From contig CAVRWA010000011.1 of the NCBI GenBank assembly GCA_963724805.1, positions 496,001 to 560,000 of the forward strand: DNA of 64,000 nucleotides, read 5' to 3'. Numbering within the stretch: the first letter of the stretch is position 1; every line of letters begins with the position of its first letter. Positions 28,359 to 35,900 of this stretch are shown here, in pieces. The position numbers and the translations under genes were made by a program. Below the pieces are notes generated by a model, which had not been told where the DNA came from, did not search any database, and saw only the letters and a program-made list of their open reading frames with translations. The DNA is from CAVQZA01 sp963724805. GTDB taxonomy: Bacteria > Actinomycetota > Thermoleophilia > Gaiellales > Gaiellaceae.

Positions 28359-28415
28359 ATCACCCCAGTGAGACACGAGCGCGGTCGCCGGCCGCCAACA
28401 CCTGATGCGTAAGGT
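28359..28415 (+). promoter_or_regulatory. Operator copy D with promoter, divergent LAL/DUF1622 control region
   Basis: ATCACCCCAGTGAG (28359-28372), then a -10-like TAAGGT at 28410-28415, exactly 50 bp from the T of TCACC as in copy A. The DUF1622 ATG is 9 bp after the -10, implying a leaderless mRNA. The operator also lies about 100 bp upstream of the divergent LAL gene, so autoregulation is possible. Confidence 0.6.
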
Positions 28416-28424
28416 TGCGTCGCG

Positions 28425-28787
28425 ATGGACTACAAAAGCACGGTCTCCGACATCGTTCGCGTCGTGGAGGCGCTCGGGGCAGGGATCATCCTCGTCGGCG
28501 GATTCTGGGCGTTTCTAATCTTCCTGGTCCGGGTGTCCCACCCCGAGCGCCGGCCCGGCTCCTACGAGGAACTTCGCCGCAACCTCGGTCGCTCGATCCT
28601 GCTCGGCCTGGAAGTGCTGATCGTGGCCGACCTCGTGCGGACGATCATCGTCGACCCGACCTACGAAAGCGTGGTCGTCCTGGGCGTGATCGTCGTCATC
28701 CGGATCCTGCTGAGCTTCGCGCTCGAGGTCGAGATCGACGGCATGTGGCCCTGGAACCGCTACCGGCGCCAGCCACCCGGCCCGTAG
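28425..28787 (+). CDS. DUF1622 membrane protein
   Basis: 120 aa, three TM helices (about residues 14-36, 60-80 and 84-102) around GSYEELRRNLGRSILLGLEV and IVADLVRTI, which match DUF1622. Function unknown; the family is common beside stress genes. ATG start almost directly on a -10 element, with no good ribosome site, so probably leaderless. Controlled from operator copy D. Confidence 0.85.
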   Translation: MDYKSTVSDIVRVVEALGAGIILVGGFWAFLIFLVRVSHPERRPGSYEELRRNLGRSILLGLEVLIVADLVRTIIVDPTYESVVVLGVIVVIRILLSFALEVEIDGMWPWNRYRRQPPGP

Positions 28788-28806
28788 GCCGGCCGAGGCG
28801 ACGCGG

Positions 28807-28820
28807 TTCACCTGGGTGAA
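28807..28820 (+). promoter_or_regulatory. Operator copy E, upstream of the DUF1269 gene
   Basis: The best copy: TTCACCTGGGTGAA, extended to the perfect 16-bp palindrome GTTCACCTGGGTGAAC. It begins 20 bp after the DUF1622 stop and 90 bp before the DUF1269 ATG. A weak -10-like GACGCT lies 49 bp on. Confidence 0.65.
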
Positions 28821-28897
28821 CGGCGCCCGAACGTCCCACAGGGCGGCGGTGGGTGCGACGCTTGGCTTGCGACAGACCCTAGACAGAAGGAGGAGCC

Positions 28898-29425
28898 ATG
28901 GATGGTGACAATCTCGCGCTCGTCGTCGGTGCGTACGCCGATGCGGGCACGGCGGCCGGGGACTTCAAGGCGCTGAAGGCCGGGCAGGACTCGGGCGAGT
29001 ACAAGGTCGTCGGGGCGGTCGTGATGACTAGCGACGCGAGCGGCAAGGTCGACGTGGACGAGCACGGTGACGGCCGTGTCGCCGGAGGCGCGATGCTCGG
29101 CGGTACTGCCGGGCTCGTGGTCGGTCTGTTCGCGCCGCCGCTGCTTGCGGCGACCGCGATCGGGGCGGCGCTCGGTGCCGGATTCGGCGCGCTGCGCAAG
29201 CGGCATGAGGAGAAGAAGATGGGCGTCGACCTCGAGCAGTACCTGCCGCCGGGATCCTCCGCGGTGGTTGCGGTGGTCGACGACCAGTACGCCGACAAGG
29301 TCGAGGCCGCTCTCGCCAACTCGGACAAGAGGATCAACCAGGCGATCGACTCGGGCGACTACGACCAGCTGCAGAAGGCGATCGCGAAGTCCCAGGACGA
29401 GGTGTCGGGAGCAATCACCTCGTAG
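28898..29425 (+). CDS. DUF1269 membrane-associated protein
   Basis: 175 aa. The start DNLALVVGAYADAGTAAGDF resembles DUF1269/general stress sequences; a Gly-rich hydrophobic centre (GGAMLGGTAGLVVGLFAPPL and TAIGAALGAGFGAL) gives a membrane hairpin, and a helical acidic tail follows. Members occur in stress islands but have no proven function. ATG with AAGGAGGAG upstream, so strongly translated. Operator copy E precedes it and a hairpin terminator follows. Confidence 0.85.
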   Translation: MDGDNLALVVGAYADAGTAAGDFKALKAGQDSGEYKVVGAVVMTSDASGKVDVDEHGDGRVAGGAMLGGTAGLVVGLFAPPLLAATAIGAALGAGFGALRKRHEEKKMGVDLEQYLPPGSSAVVAVVDDQYADKVEAALANSDKRINQAIDSGDYDQLQKAIAKSQDEVSGAITS

Positions 29426-29436
29426 ATCGCGGGAGG

Positions 29437-29460
29437 AGGGCCGGCGCGCACGCCGGCCCT
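29437..29460 (+). terminator. Terminator hairpin after DUF1269
   Basis: 10-bp stem AGGGCCGGCG / CGCCGGCCCT with a CGCA loop, 12 bp after the stop codon. Confidence 0.75.
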
Positions 29461-29485
29461 CCCGATCCGCCGAAAGGGAGCGACG

Positions 29486-30055
29486 ATGAAATCCATTCGC
29501 AAACCCAGCCTCATCGCAGTCGCAGCGTCGCTGGCGTTCCTCGCGGCAGGCTGCGGCTCGAGCGGGGGCGGCTCTACGACGACCACGACCACAAACGCCT
29601 CCGCCACCGACACCTGGGCGAGCGGCGTCTGCTCGTCGATCACGACCTGGCAGGCCGCGATCAAGTCGGCCGTCGGCTCCCTGAAGAGCGATCCGACGAA
29701 GAACGGGCTGCAGACGGCGGCCGGCGATGCGAAGTCGGCGACCGACACGCTCGCGTCCGACCTGAAGGGGCTCGGCAAGCCCGACACCGCCTCCGGGCAG
29801 CAGGCGAAGGACTCCCTCGACCAGCTCTCGACGAGCTTGCAGAAGGGCGTGACCACGATCGAGACCACGGTAAAAGGGGCCTCGGGCGTGAGTGGGTTGC
29901 TCACCGCCGTCCCGACTGTGACGGCCACATTCGCGGCGATGGGGACGGAGGTCAAGACGACGTTCGCCGACCTTCAGGGCCTCGACGCGAAGGGCGAGCT
30001 GAAGAGCGCGTTCGCGAGCTCGAGCGCCTGCAACTCCTTGACGACCGGTTCCTGA
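29486..30055 (+). CDS. Secreted lipoprotein of unknown function
   Basis: 189 aa. A basic n-region (MKSIRKPS), a hydrophobic core and the lipobox LAAGC (Cys about 23) followed by a Gly/Ser/Thr linker mark a lipoprotein. The mature part is helical (ASGVCSSITTWQAAIKSAVG; DTLASDLKGLG; STSLQKGVTTIETTV), and the two remaining Cys could form a disulfide. ATG with AAAGGGAG upstream. Its 3' end exists as a second, relic copy at 24751. The stop overlaps the next ATG (TGATG). Confidence 0.8.
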   Translation: MKSIRKPSLIAVAASLAFLAAGCGSSGGGSTTTTTTNASATDTWASGVCSSITTWQAAIKSAVGSLKSDPTKNGLQTAAGDAKSATDTLASDLKGLGKPDTASGQQAKDSLDQLSTSLQKGVTTIETTVKGASGVSGLLTAVPTVTATFAAMGTEVKTTFADLQGLDAKGELKSAFASSSACNSLTTGS

Positions 30056-30375
30056 TGCAAGGGGAGACGGCCACCGGGAACGACGGAGGGGCCGTCAAGA
30101 CGACCGATGAACGGGAACAGATCCTCGCTCGCTCGCTACAGGTGTACAGCGATCAGGGTTGGCGCATCGAAACACGGTCGGAGTTCCAGGCGACGGTCGC
30201 CAAACGTACGGCATTCAGCTACGGGCTGAATGTGTTCCTGACGATCATCACTTTCGGCCTCTGGAAGGTCGTCCTCGTACACACGGGCGGCCGCACCGGG
30301 GTGGAGCGTCATACGATCACCGTCGATGAGCTCGGCAACATCGGTGATCAGGCCGCAGGGTCATCCGGCTCTTGA
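30055..30375 (+). CDS. Small membrane-associated hypothetical protein
   Basis: 106 aa. A soluble N-terminal part with YSDQGWRIETRSEFQATVAK precedes one hydrophobic helix, YGLNVFLTIITFGLWKVVLV. This 'GWR...R-S-x-F-Q-A' plus single TM layout is common in small actinobacterial proteins of unknown role. ATG overlaps the lipoprotein stop by one base, so it is translationally coupled. Confidence 0.7.
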   Translation: MQGETATGNDGGAVKTTDEREQILARSLQVYSDQGWRIETRSEFQATVAKRTAFSYGLNVFLTIITFGLWKVVLVHTGGRTGVERHTITVDELGNIGDQAAGSSGS

Positions 30376-30398
30376 ATCCCTCGCCGGGTGAGGGTCGG

Positions 30399-31361
30399 AT
30401 GGCGCCGGTAGACGAGAAGAAGGGCTCGGAGACCGAGTTGCCGGCGTCGCCGTCGGAGCGCAGGCATTTTCGGGCGGCGGCGGTGCGGACTGCGGCGGTG
30501 CGGGCGCGTGCGGAGCAGCTGGCCGAGCGGGCGCAGGCGGGGCGTGAGAATCACTCCTCGCTTGACGCGGTGTTCGAGATCGTCGACACGGATGTCGAGG
30601 TCGGGGGCGGGATCATCGCGGGTGCGCTGTCCTTCCGGCTGTTCCTCTGGTTGTTGCCGCTGGCGCTCGTCTTCGTCGGAGGAATGGGGGTCATCGCCGG
30701 AGTGACCTCCAATTCGCCGAAGGCGGCGGCGCACGCGGTTGGCATGGCGGGTCTCGTCTCGAGCGAGTTCCGGAGCACCGCGAAGAGCTCGAGCGCCTGG
30801 TATGCGCTGCTTGTCGGCGTGCCGCTGCTATCCTGTGCGACGCGGAGCGTCCTGCGCGTCCTGATCGGCGTCCACCGGCTGGTGTGGGCCGACGAGCGCG
30901 CCGCCGCGCCCAAGCCGACCGTGAAGGCGTCCGTCGTGCTTCTCGCTTGGCTTCTTTGCCTGCTCCTCCTGGGAGGTCTCGCAGGCTGGCTGAGGGCCCG
31001 GTCGGTCGGGCTGGGCGTCGTTGGGACGATCGCGGTCGCGGCGGGCTTCGCCGGCGTCTGGCTGCTCATCTCGCTGCGGCTGCCGCACCGCGGCGCACCC
31101 TGGACGGCGCTGGTTCCCGGAGCGCTCGCTTTCGGTCTCGGCCTTGGCGTGATCCAGCTCCTCGCGGTCTATCTCCTGGCGCCGTATGCGCTCGCGAAGC
31201 AGGGGACCTACGGCGTTCTCGGGGTCGCGGCGGCGCTGCTGCTCGGCCTGTTCGTCCTGGGCCGCCTGATCGTGGCCGCGGCGGAGATCAACGCGACCCT
31301 GTGGCAACGGCGAAAGCGCCGCAAAGGCCGATGCCGACGCCCCTCGGAGAGAATCCGGTGA
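30399..31361 (+). CDS. YihY/BrkB-like membrane protein (first of two)
   Basis: 320 aa. After a charged N-terminus come about six TM helices: GGGIIAGALSFRLFLWLLPL opens the first, and later helices include LLAWLLCLLLLGGLAGWL and VIQLLAVYLLAPYALAKQ, matching the YihY/UPF0761 layout. The family was once called RNase BN but is not a nuclease; function is unknown. ATG 30399 with GAGGG upstream is preferred over an upstream TTG. It overlaps the second copy by 4 bp. Confidence 0.8.
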   Translation: MAPVDEKKGSETELPASPSERRHFRAAAVRTAAVRARAEQLAERAQAGRENHSSLDAVFEIVDTDVEVGGGIIAGALSFRLFLWLLPLALVFVGGMGVIAGVTSNSPKAAAHAVGMAGLVSSEFRSTAKSSSAWYALLVGVPLLSCATRSVLRVLIGVHRLVWADERAAAPKPTVKASVVLLAWLLCLLLLGGLAGWLRARSVGLGVVGTIAVAAGFAGVWLLISLRLPHRGAPWTALVPGALAFGLGLGVIQLLAVYLLAPYALAKQGTYGVLGVAAALLLGLFVLGRLIVAAAEINATLWQRRKRRKGRCRRPSERIR

Positions 31362-32239
31362 CGCTCGATCCTGAGGCGGCGGCGCCCAGGAGAGCCGAGG
31401 CGCCCGGCACGGGCGGCGGCCGCCTTGCGGCCGTCCTGGACTGGCTGCGAAGCCGGGCAAACAACAGCCTCTCCCGGCTGGCGCTGCTCTGGTTTCGCCG
31501 CTACCTCGAGGCGAGCCGCAACTCGGGCGCCGCGCTGACGGCCTACTTCACGCTCTCCGCCCTCCCTACCGCGCTTGTGATCGTCGCGTTCTTCAATCTC
31601 GCGGACGGCAACGACAACGCGTTCGCCGAGCGCGTGATCAGCCACATGAAGCTCAACGGGACGACTGCGAGCCTCGTGCATGACCTGTTCGGGAGCACCT
31701 CCAACAACCTGCTTGCCGCCACGCTCACGATCGTGATCGGCTTCCTGCTCTGGGGGGTCGCGATCGGCCAGCTCTACCAGGACCTCTACGCGCGCGTCTG
31801 GCGCATCCACGTCGGCGGCGTTGCCGACCAGCTGCGCTTCACGATCTGGTTCTTCGTGACGGCCGGGCTCGTCGCGCTGATGACCGTCTCCGCCGCGAAG
31901 CTCCGCAGCGACGGCTGGCTCGTACTCGTCCCCGCCTGGATCGCGGGCTCGACGATCTTCTGGCTCTGGACACCGCGCTTCCTGCTTCACCGCATGGTCC
32001 CGCTGCGCTCCCTCCTCCCGGGGGCGCTCCTCGCCGCATTCGTCCTGGGCGGCACGGTCGCCACCTCGCCGCTGTGGATCGGACCCACGATCAACCAGAA
32101 CGCCAGGGCCTTCGGCTCGTTCGGAGCCGTCCTCGCCCTCTTCGCCTACATCTTCATCGTCATCACCATCTCGATGGCCTGCGCCGTCTTCTCGCCCGTC
32201 TGGGCCGAATGGCGGCAAACCGAGCGAAGTCGGGGATAG
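31358..32239 (+). CDS. YihY/BrkB-like membrane protein (second of two)
   Basis: 293 aa, six TM helices, with NSGAALTAYFTLSALPTALV, then VIGFLLWGVAIGQLYQDLYA, and a last helix in FAYIFIVITISMACAVFSPV. It is diverged from the preceding paralogue in sequence but has the same topology. The GTG at 31358 overlaps the previous stop (GTGA) and has GGAGAGA upstream. It is the last cargo gene before attR. Confidence 0.8.
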   Translation: MTLDPEAAAPRRAEAPGTGGGRLAAVLDWLRSRANNSLSRLALLWFRRYLEASRNSGAALTAYFTLSALPTALVIVAFFNLADGNDNAFAERVISHMKLNGTTASLVHDLFGSTSNNLLAATLTIVIGFLLWGVAIGQLYQDLYARVWRIHVGGVADQLRFTIWFFVTAGLVALMTVSAAKLRSDGWLVLVPAWIAGSTIFWLWTPRFLLHRMVPLRSLLPGALLAAFVLGGTVATSPLWIGPTINQNARAFGSFGAVLALFAYIFIVITISMACAVFSPVWAEWRQTERSRG

Positions 32240-32531
32240 GGGTTCGAGCGTCCCCGTTTGGTTCCAGCGAAGCGGACTCGAATCGGTGGCGGTGCACCCG
32301 TCGGCGCTGGCCTACCCGGGTTGCTGAACCTCGGTGACGCGGTACGCAAGATGACCGGCGCCCTCGATCCGACCGACGGGCCCGCCAGCTAACGTTCTGC
32401 TAAGGAAACGGTCGCAAAAGGCGTTCACGCCGTTTCGGAGCTACGCATCTTAAGACCCCGCGAAACCGCATGGATAAAGGGATCGGCAGCAATGGACAGC
32501 AGCAGACCGAAACGACCCGAACCCCTCGATA
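32240..32531. other. Right-end non-coding region of the element
   Basis: 292 bp between the second YihY gene and attR without a plausible gene. It holds the right-hand copy of the 10-mer TGCTAAGGAA (32398-32407), shared with the left end, and a nearby AAACGG/CCGTTT inverted repeat. Probably the attP arm region of the integrase. Confidence 0.5.
32398..32407 (+). repeat. Putative integrase arm-type site (right)
   Basis: TGCTAAGGAA, identical to the left-end copy at 15548-15557 and in the same orientation, 125 bp inside attR. Confidence 0.5.
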
Positions 32532-32579
32532 CAGCTTCCCAAGCTGAGGGTCGCGGGTTCGAATCCCGTCGCCCGCTTC
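32532..32579 (+). repeat. attR core (48 bp, partial tRNA-Gly)
   Basis: Identical to the 3' two thirds of tRNA-Gly (15430-15477). The tRNA 5' part is missing, so this is not a functional second tRNA. It lies 10 bp from the HIT gene's stop. Confidence 0.95.
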
Positions 32580-32589
32580 TCGTAAAGCT

Positions 32590-33078
32590 TCACTCAGGCC
32601 AGACGGCCGAGAGCCTGCGGCGGGTCTCGGCGAGAGCCTCCGGGATCACGCGCAGGTCCGCGAGCACCGGCATGAAGTTCGTGTCGCCGGCCCAGCGCGG
32701 CACGACGTGGAGGTGGATGTGGTCGAGGACGCCGGCGCCCGCGACGCGGCCGAGGTTCCAGCCGACGTTGTAGCCCTGGGGCCCGTACGCCTGCGCGAGC
32801 ACGCCCATCGCGGAGCGTGTGAGGCTGTGCACCTCGAGTGCCTCGTCGTCTTCGAGCTCGCCGTAGTCGCCGACGTGCCTCACCGGCGCGACCATCAGGT
32901 GGCCGGAGGTGTACGGGAACCGGTTGAGCAGCGCGAAGGCCAGGCGGCCGCGGTGCACGACGAGCGCGTCCTCCGACTCCTCGCCCGCCTCGAGTGCGTT
33001 GCAGAACACGCACCCGTCCTGCTCGTCCGCGCGCTCGATGTACTCGAGCCGCCACGGCGCCCAGAGCCTCTCGCCCAA
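32590..33078 (-). CDS. HIT-family hydrolase (AP4A phosphorylase/hydrolase type)
   Basis: 162 aa. The HIT active site reads HIHLHVVPRW (about residues 118-127), and the start RLWAPWRLEYI with GCVFC (Zn-binding-type cysteine pair) is typical of the actinobacterial AP4A-phosphorylase-like branch. Acts on dinucleoside polyphosphates or nucleotide conjugates. ATG start. It is chromosomal, just outside attR and convergent with the tRNA-Gly gene. A small gene lies 3 bp upstream in the same direction. Confidence 0.9.
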   Translation of the reverse strand: MGERLWAPWRLEYIERADEQDGCVFCNALEAGEESEDALVVHRGRLAFALLNRFPYTSGHLMVAPVRHVGDYGELEDDEALEVHSLTRSAMGVLAQAYGPQGYNVGWNLGRVAGAGVLDHIHLHVVPRWAGDTNFMPVLADLRVIPEALAETRRRLSAVWPE

Positions 33079-33081
33079 CCG

Positions 33082-33297
33082 TCAGCTCCCGTCCGACGCG
33101 CGCTTGTCGAGTCGCTCCTCGAAGCGGCGGCGTAGGTCCTCGCCCGTCACCCGGAGCTGGAATCGCGGGCGGCGCGGCACGAGCTTGACGACCCGCACGT
33201 CGTTGTCGCGCTCGCCGTGGAGGCGGTGGTAGCACTCGGCCTCGCCCAGCGGCCGAAGTCGTTCTCTTGACCGCCGGGAGCGTCTGAGCAAGCGCAC
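33082..33297 (-). CDS. Small conserved hypothetical protein upstream of the HIT gene
   Basis: 71 aa, very basic. RPLGEAECYHRLHGERDNDV followed by TGEDLRRRFEERLDKR resembles short proteins found beside HIT genes in related actinobacteria; no named domain. GTG start without a clear ribosome site. The 3-bp gap to the HIT gene implies co-expression. Confidence 0.6.
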   Translation of the reverse strand: MRLLRRSRRSRERLRPLGEAECYHRLHGERDNDVRVVKLVPRRPRFQLRVTGEDLRRRFEERLDKRASDGS

Positions 33298-33473
33298 CCT
33301 GAGGGCATATCACGCGCGCCCGGTGAATGGAAGCGATCCCTCGTTGACGCTAACCGGGGATCGAGTCAGCTCAGACCGGAGGGACGTCCAGACGGGAGAT
33401 TGTGATGCTGTTGCGGCAACAAGCATTCACGTGCGGCTGGTCTGGTGGTTGCGGTGGGACCGGCAGGACCGCT

Positions 33474-33499
33474 AGGACCCGAGAGATTGGCTCGGTCCT
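33474..33499. terminator. Hairpin in the 33298-33534 gap
   Basis: Imperfect stem AGGACCCGAG / CTCGGTCCT with a short AGATTGG loop, 36 bp after the corA stop on the minus strand. Likely the corA terminator. The rest of this 237-bp gap shows nothing else. Confidence 0.45.
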
Positions 33500-33534
33500 C
33501 GCGAGAGGCCAACGGGCGTTGAGCCCGCCGCCGC

Positions 33535-34518
33535 TCACAGCCAGCGCTTGAGGCGGAAGAAGGCGACCATTCCGATTGCGAGGCCGATCAGCACCCCGGC
33601 GATCGCCCAGAACGCCTCGGCCGTCCCGAACCCCGGGAAGTCCACGTTCATGCCGAAGATCCCGGAGATCAACGTCAGCGGGAGGATGATCACGCTGAAC
33701 ACGGTGAGCAGGCGCAGGACGTCGTTCTGGCGGTGCTGGATCACCGACTCGTTCGTGCCCTCGAGCGCCTCGACGACCTCCTTGTAGTTGTCGAGGAGAT
33801 CCCAGATCCGCTCGGCCGCATCGACGATGTCGTCGAAGTACAGCTCCAGCGCCTCCGGCAGGAAGCGCTCCGTGTGCCGCTCGAGCAGGCGAAGCGTCGC
33901 GCGCTCGGGCTTGATGATCTTTCGGTAGGAGATGATCTCCTGCTTCACGTTGGAGATGTCGCGGACGACGTCCTCCGCGTGCCCCTCGAACATCTCGTCC
34001 TCGATCGAGTCGAGCTTGTGGCCGATCTTGTCGAGGATCGGGAAGCAGTAGTCGAAGAGGTCGTCGAGCACCTCGTAGAGGAGCCGTCCCGACCCCTTCG
34101 TGAAGAGCCCGTCGCGCAGCGCCTCGTCGTCCCAGCAGCGGCGGAAGAGCCGAGTCACCGGCAGCAGCTCGACGTTCGAGATCGTGATCAGGAAGTCGGG
34201 CCCGAGGAAGACGTCGAGCTCGGCTGCGTTGAGCCGCTGGATCTTCTTGTCGAAGACCGGGAAGTGGAGGACGATGAAGAGGTACTCGGGGTAGTCGTCG
34301 ACCTTCGGGCGCTGTCGCTTCGAGAGCACGTCCTCGAGGTCGAGGGGATGCCAGCCGAACCGCTGCGCGAGCTGCGCAGCCTCGTCGGGCACGGGCGCGT
34401 CGAGGTGGACCCAGGTGAGACCGGCTGCTTCGAGCTCAGCGAGCCGGGGCCGAGCCTGAGCGGCGCTCTCGGCAGGCCGCTGCCGCTGCGGACGCTTGAT
34501 GCGAGGCAGGCTGGGCAT
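33535..34518 (-). CDS. corA: CorA-type Mg2+/Co2+ transporter
   Basis: Pentameric divalent-cation channel. Large cytosolic N-terminal domain (residues 1-265), the long stalk helix ERATLRLLERHTERF, then two C-terminal TM helices. The first is followed by the signature GMN in LISGIFGMNVDFPG, and the basic end KRWL is typical. 327 aa from ATG 34518; a longer frame through 35,034 overlaps the MFS gene and is not coding. It lies between an MFS gene and the HIT pair on the minus strand. Confidence 0.92.
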   Translation of the reverse strand: MPSLPRIKRPQRQRPAESAAQARPRLAELEAAGLTWVHLDAPVPDEAAQLAQRFGWHPLDLEDVLSKRQRPKVDDYPEYLFIVLHFPVFDKKIQRLNAAELDVFLGPDFLITISNVELLPVTRLFRRCWDDEALRDGLFTKGSGRLLYEVLDDLFDYCFPILDKIGHKLDSIEDEMFEGHAEDVVRDISNVKQEIISYRKIIKPERATLRLLERHTERFLPEALELYFDDIVDAAERIWDLLDNYKEVVEALEGTNESVIQHRQNDVLRLLTVFSVIILPLTLISGIFGMNVDFPGFGTAEAFWAIAGVLIGLAIGMVAFFRLKRWL

Positions 34519-34565
34519 CGGTACTGAGAGGGTCGTCCAGGATCGGCGTCGACATGCGGCGTATT

Positions 34566-35864
34566 CTACCCGCTCGAGCCAGCTGGGACACCCTCGGACG
34601 AGGCTGGCGCGAAGTCCGGTGCGACACGAGGAGTGCGGCGAAGGGCGGGTGGCAGACGCCGTTCCAGCGCGAGGCAGCCCGCGCCGGCAAGCAGGCACGC
34701 GCATGCCGCGAGCGGCCAGACGGCGTTCGGCTTCCAGCCGAGCAACGGCCCGCCGATCGCGGGCCCGAGGATCGCGCCGGTGCTCCAGGACATGCTCGAG
34801 AGCGCGAAGTAGCGCCCGCTGAGGCGGGACGGTGCCATGTCGGCGACGAGCGCACCCTGGGTCGGGCCCTGCAGGCACTCCCCGACCGCGAAGATCAGCG
34901 TTGCGCCGATCATCACGAGCGCCGCCGCGGAGCCCTCGAACTGAGTGCCGCCGATGAGAATCCCGAGCGCCGCGGCCGCGAAGCAGATGTTCATCACGGC
35001 GAGCGCGACCATTCGCCGCCGTCCCTCGAGCCACTTCGAGATCGGCATCTGTGCGAGGACGATGAAGAGAGTGTTGGCGAACCAGATCATTCCGATCCAG
35101 CGCTCGGTGACCCCAGCCTGGTTCTTGCCGTAGACAGGGGCGAGCAGGAGCGTCTCGTAGCCGGCGGCGACGAAGACGACGTTCAGCCCGAGCAGCGCGA
35201 GGAACGGGCGGTCGCGCACGACCTCGCGGTAGCCGGGCCTGGCCTCGCCGAGCGGCATCGCGGCCTGGCGTGGCTCGCGGACGAAGGCGAGCACGACGAC
35301 GAACGCGAGGAACGTGGCCGCGTCGAAGAGGTAGAGGGTCGTGAAGCTCTGCGGGTCGGCAGTTGTCGCGATCAGCCCGCCGACGACGCCGCCGAGCCCG
35401 ATCCCGAGGTTCATGCTGATCCGCTGCAGCGCGTAGGCATGGTGGCGCGTCTCGGGGTCGGCGAGCCGGGCGAGCAGCGTCGACTGCCCGGGCCAGAAGC
35501 AGGCGGTGCCGGCGCCCTGGAGCGCGAGGAGCACGGCGGCGTCCCAGGCGGTGCGGACCTGGGGGAAGAGCGCGATCGAGCCGGCCTGGAGCAGGAGCCC
35601 GAACACGAGCGTGTTCCGCCCGCCGACGCGGTCCACGATGCTGCCGGCGAGGACGCCCGTGGCGAGCGCCGCGACCGCGCCGATCCCGACCGCGGCTCCC
35701 GCAGCGGCGAGCGAAATACCGCGCACGTTGTGGAGGTAGATCAGGGTGAACGGGATAACCATCCCGGTCCCGAACGCGTTGACCGCGCCGCCGATCTGCA
35801 CGAGCCAGACCGAGCGCGGCAGATGCGGGTCGAGGCTCCGGAGGTAGGCGCGCGTGGCGTTCAC
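34566..35864 (-). CDS. Major facilitator superfamily transporter (MdtH/YceL-like exporter type)
   Basis: 432 aa, 12 TM helices. The loop 2-3 motif A appears as GSIVDRVGGRNTL; the N-terminus is SVWLVQIGGAVNAFGTGMVI, and the central loop holds REPRQAAMPLGEARPG. DHA1-type drug export is the usual inference; the substrate is unknown. The ATG lies 36 bp from the divergent OLD-nuclease ATG. Confidence 0.87.
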   Translation of the reverse strand: MNATRAYLRSLDPHLPRSVWLVQIGGAVNAFGTGMVIPFTLIYLHNVRGISLAAAGAAVGIGAVAALATGVLAGSIVDRVGGRNTLVFGLLLQAGSIALFPQVRTAWDAAVLLALQGAGTACFWPGQSTLLARLADPETRHHAYALQRISMNLGIGLGGVVGGLIATTADPQSFTTLYLFDAATFLAFVVVLAFVREPRQAAMPLGEARPGYREVVRDRPFLALLGLNVVFVAAGYETLLLAPVYGKNQAGVTERWIGMIWFANTLFIVLAQMPISKWLEGRRRMVALAVMNICFAAAALGILIGGTQFEGSAAALVMIGATLIFAVGECLQGPTQGALVADMAPSRLSGRYFALSSMSWSTGAILGPAIGGPLLGWKPNAVWPLAACACLLAGAGCLALERRLPPALRRTPRVAPDFAPASSEGVPAGSSG

Positions 35865-35900
35865 GCGGTCAGGCTACCGGCCGCCCTCTACGATCTATCG

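Larger units (their letters stand above)
15430..32579. mobile_element. 17-kb integrative element in tRNA-Gly, with att repeats and stress/envelope cargo
   Basis: Defined by a perfect 48-bp direct repeat of the tRNA-Gly 3' half at both ends (15430-15477 and 32532-32579), with a tyrosine integrase gene ending 73 bp inside the tRNA-side end. Contents: integrase, excisionase-like protein, XRE/nucleotidyltransferase pair, a frameshifted HTH protein, then about 17 cargo genes of membrane, lipoprotein and stress type plus a LAL regulator. No conjugation, replication or capsid genes are seen, so it is probably a mobilisable or satellite-like island rather than an ICE or prophage. Integration presumably separated tRNA-Gly from the convergent HIT gene, which now begins 10 bp beyond attR. 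Confidence 0.92.

Noticed and set aside
32532..32579. A second tRNA-Gly
   Set aside because: Only the 3' two thirds are present; the acceptor 5' strand and D-arm are missing. It is attR.
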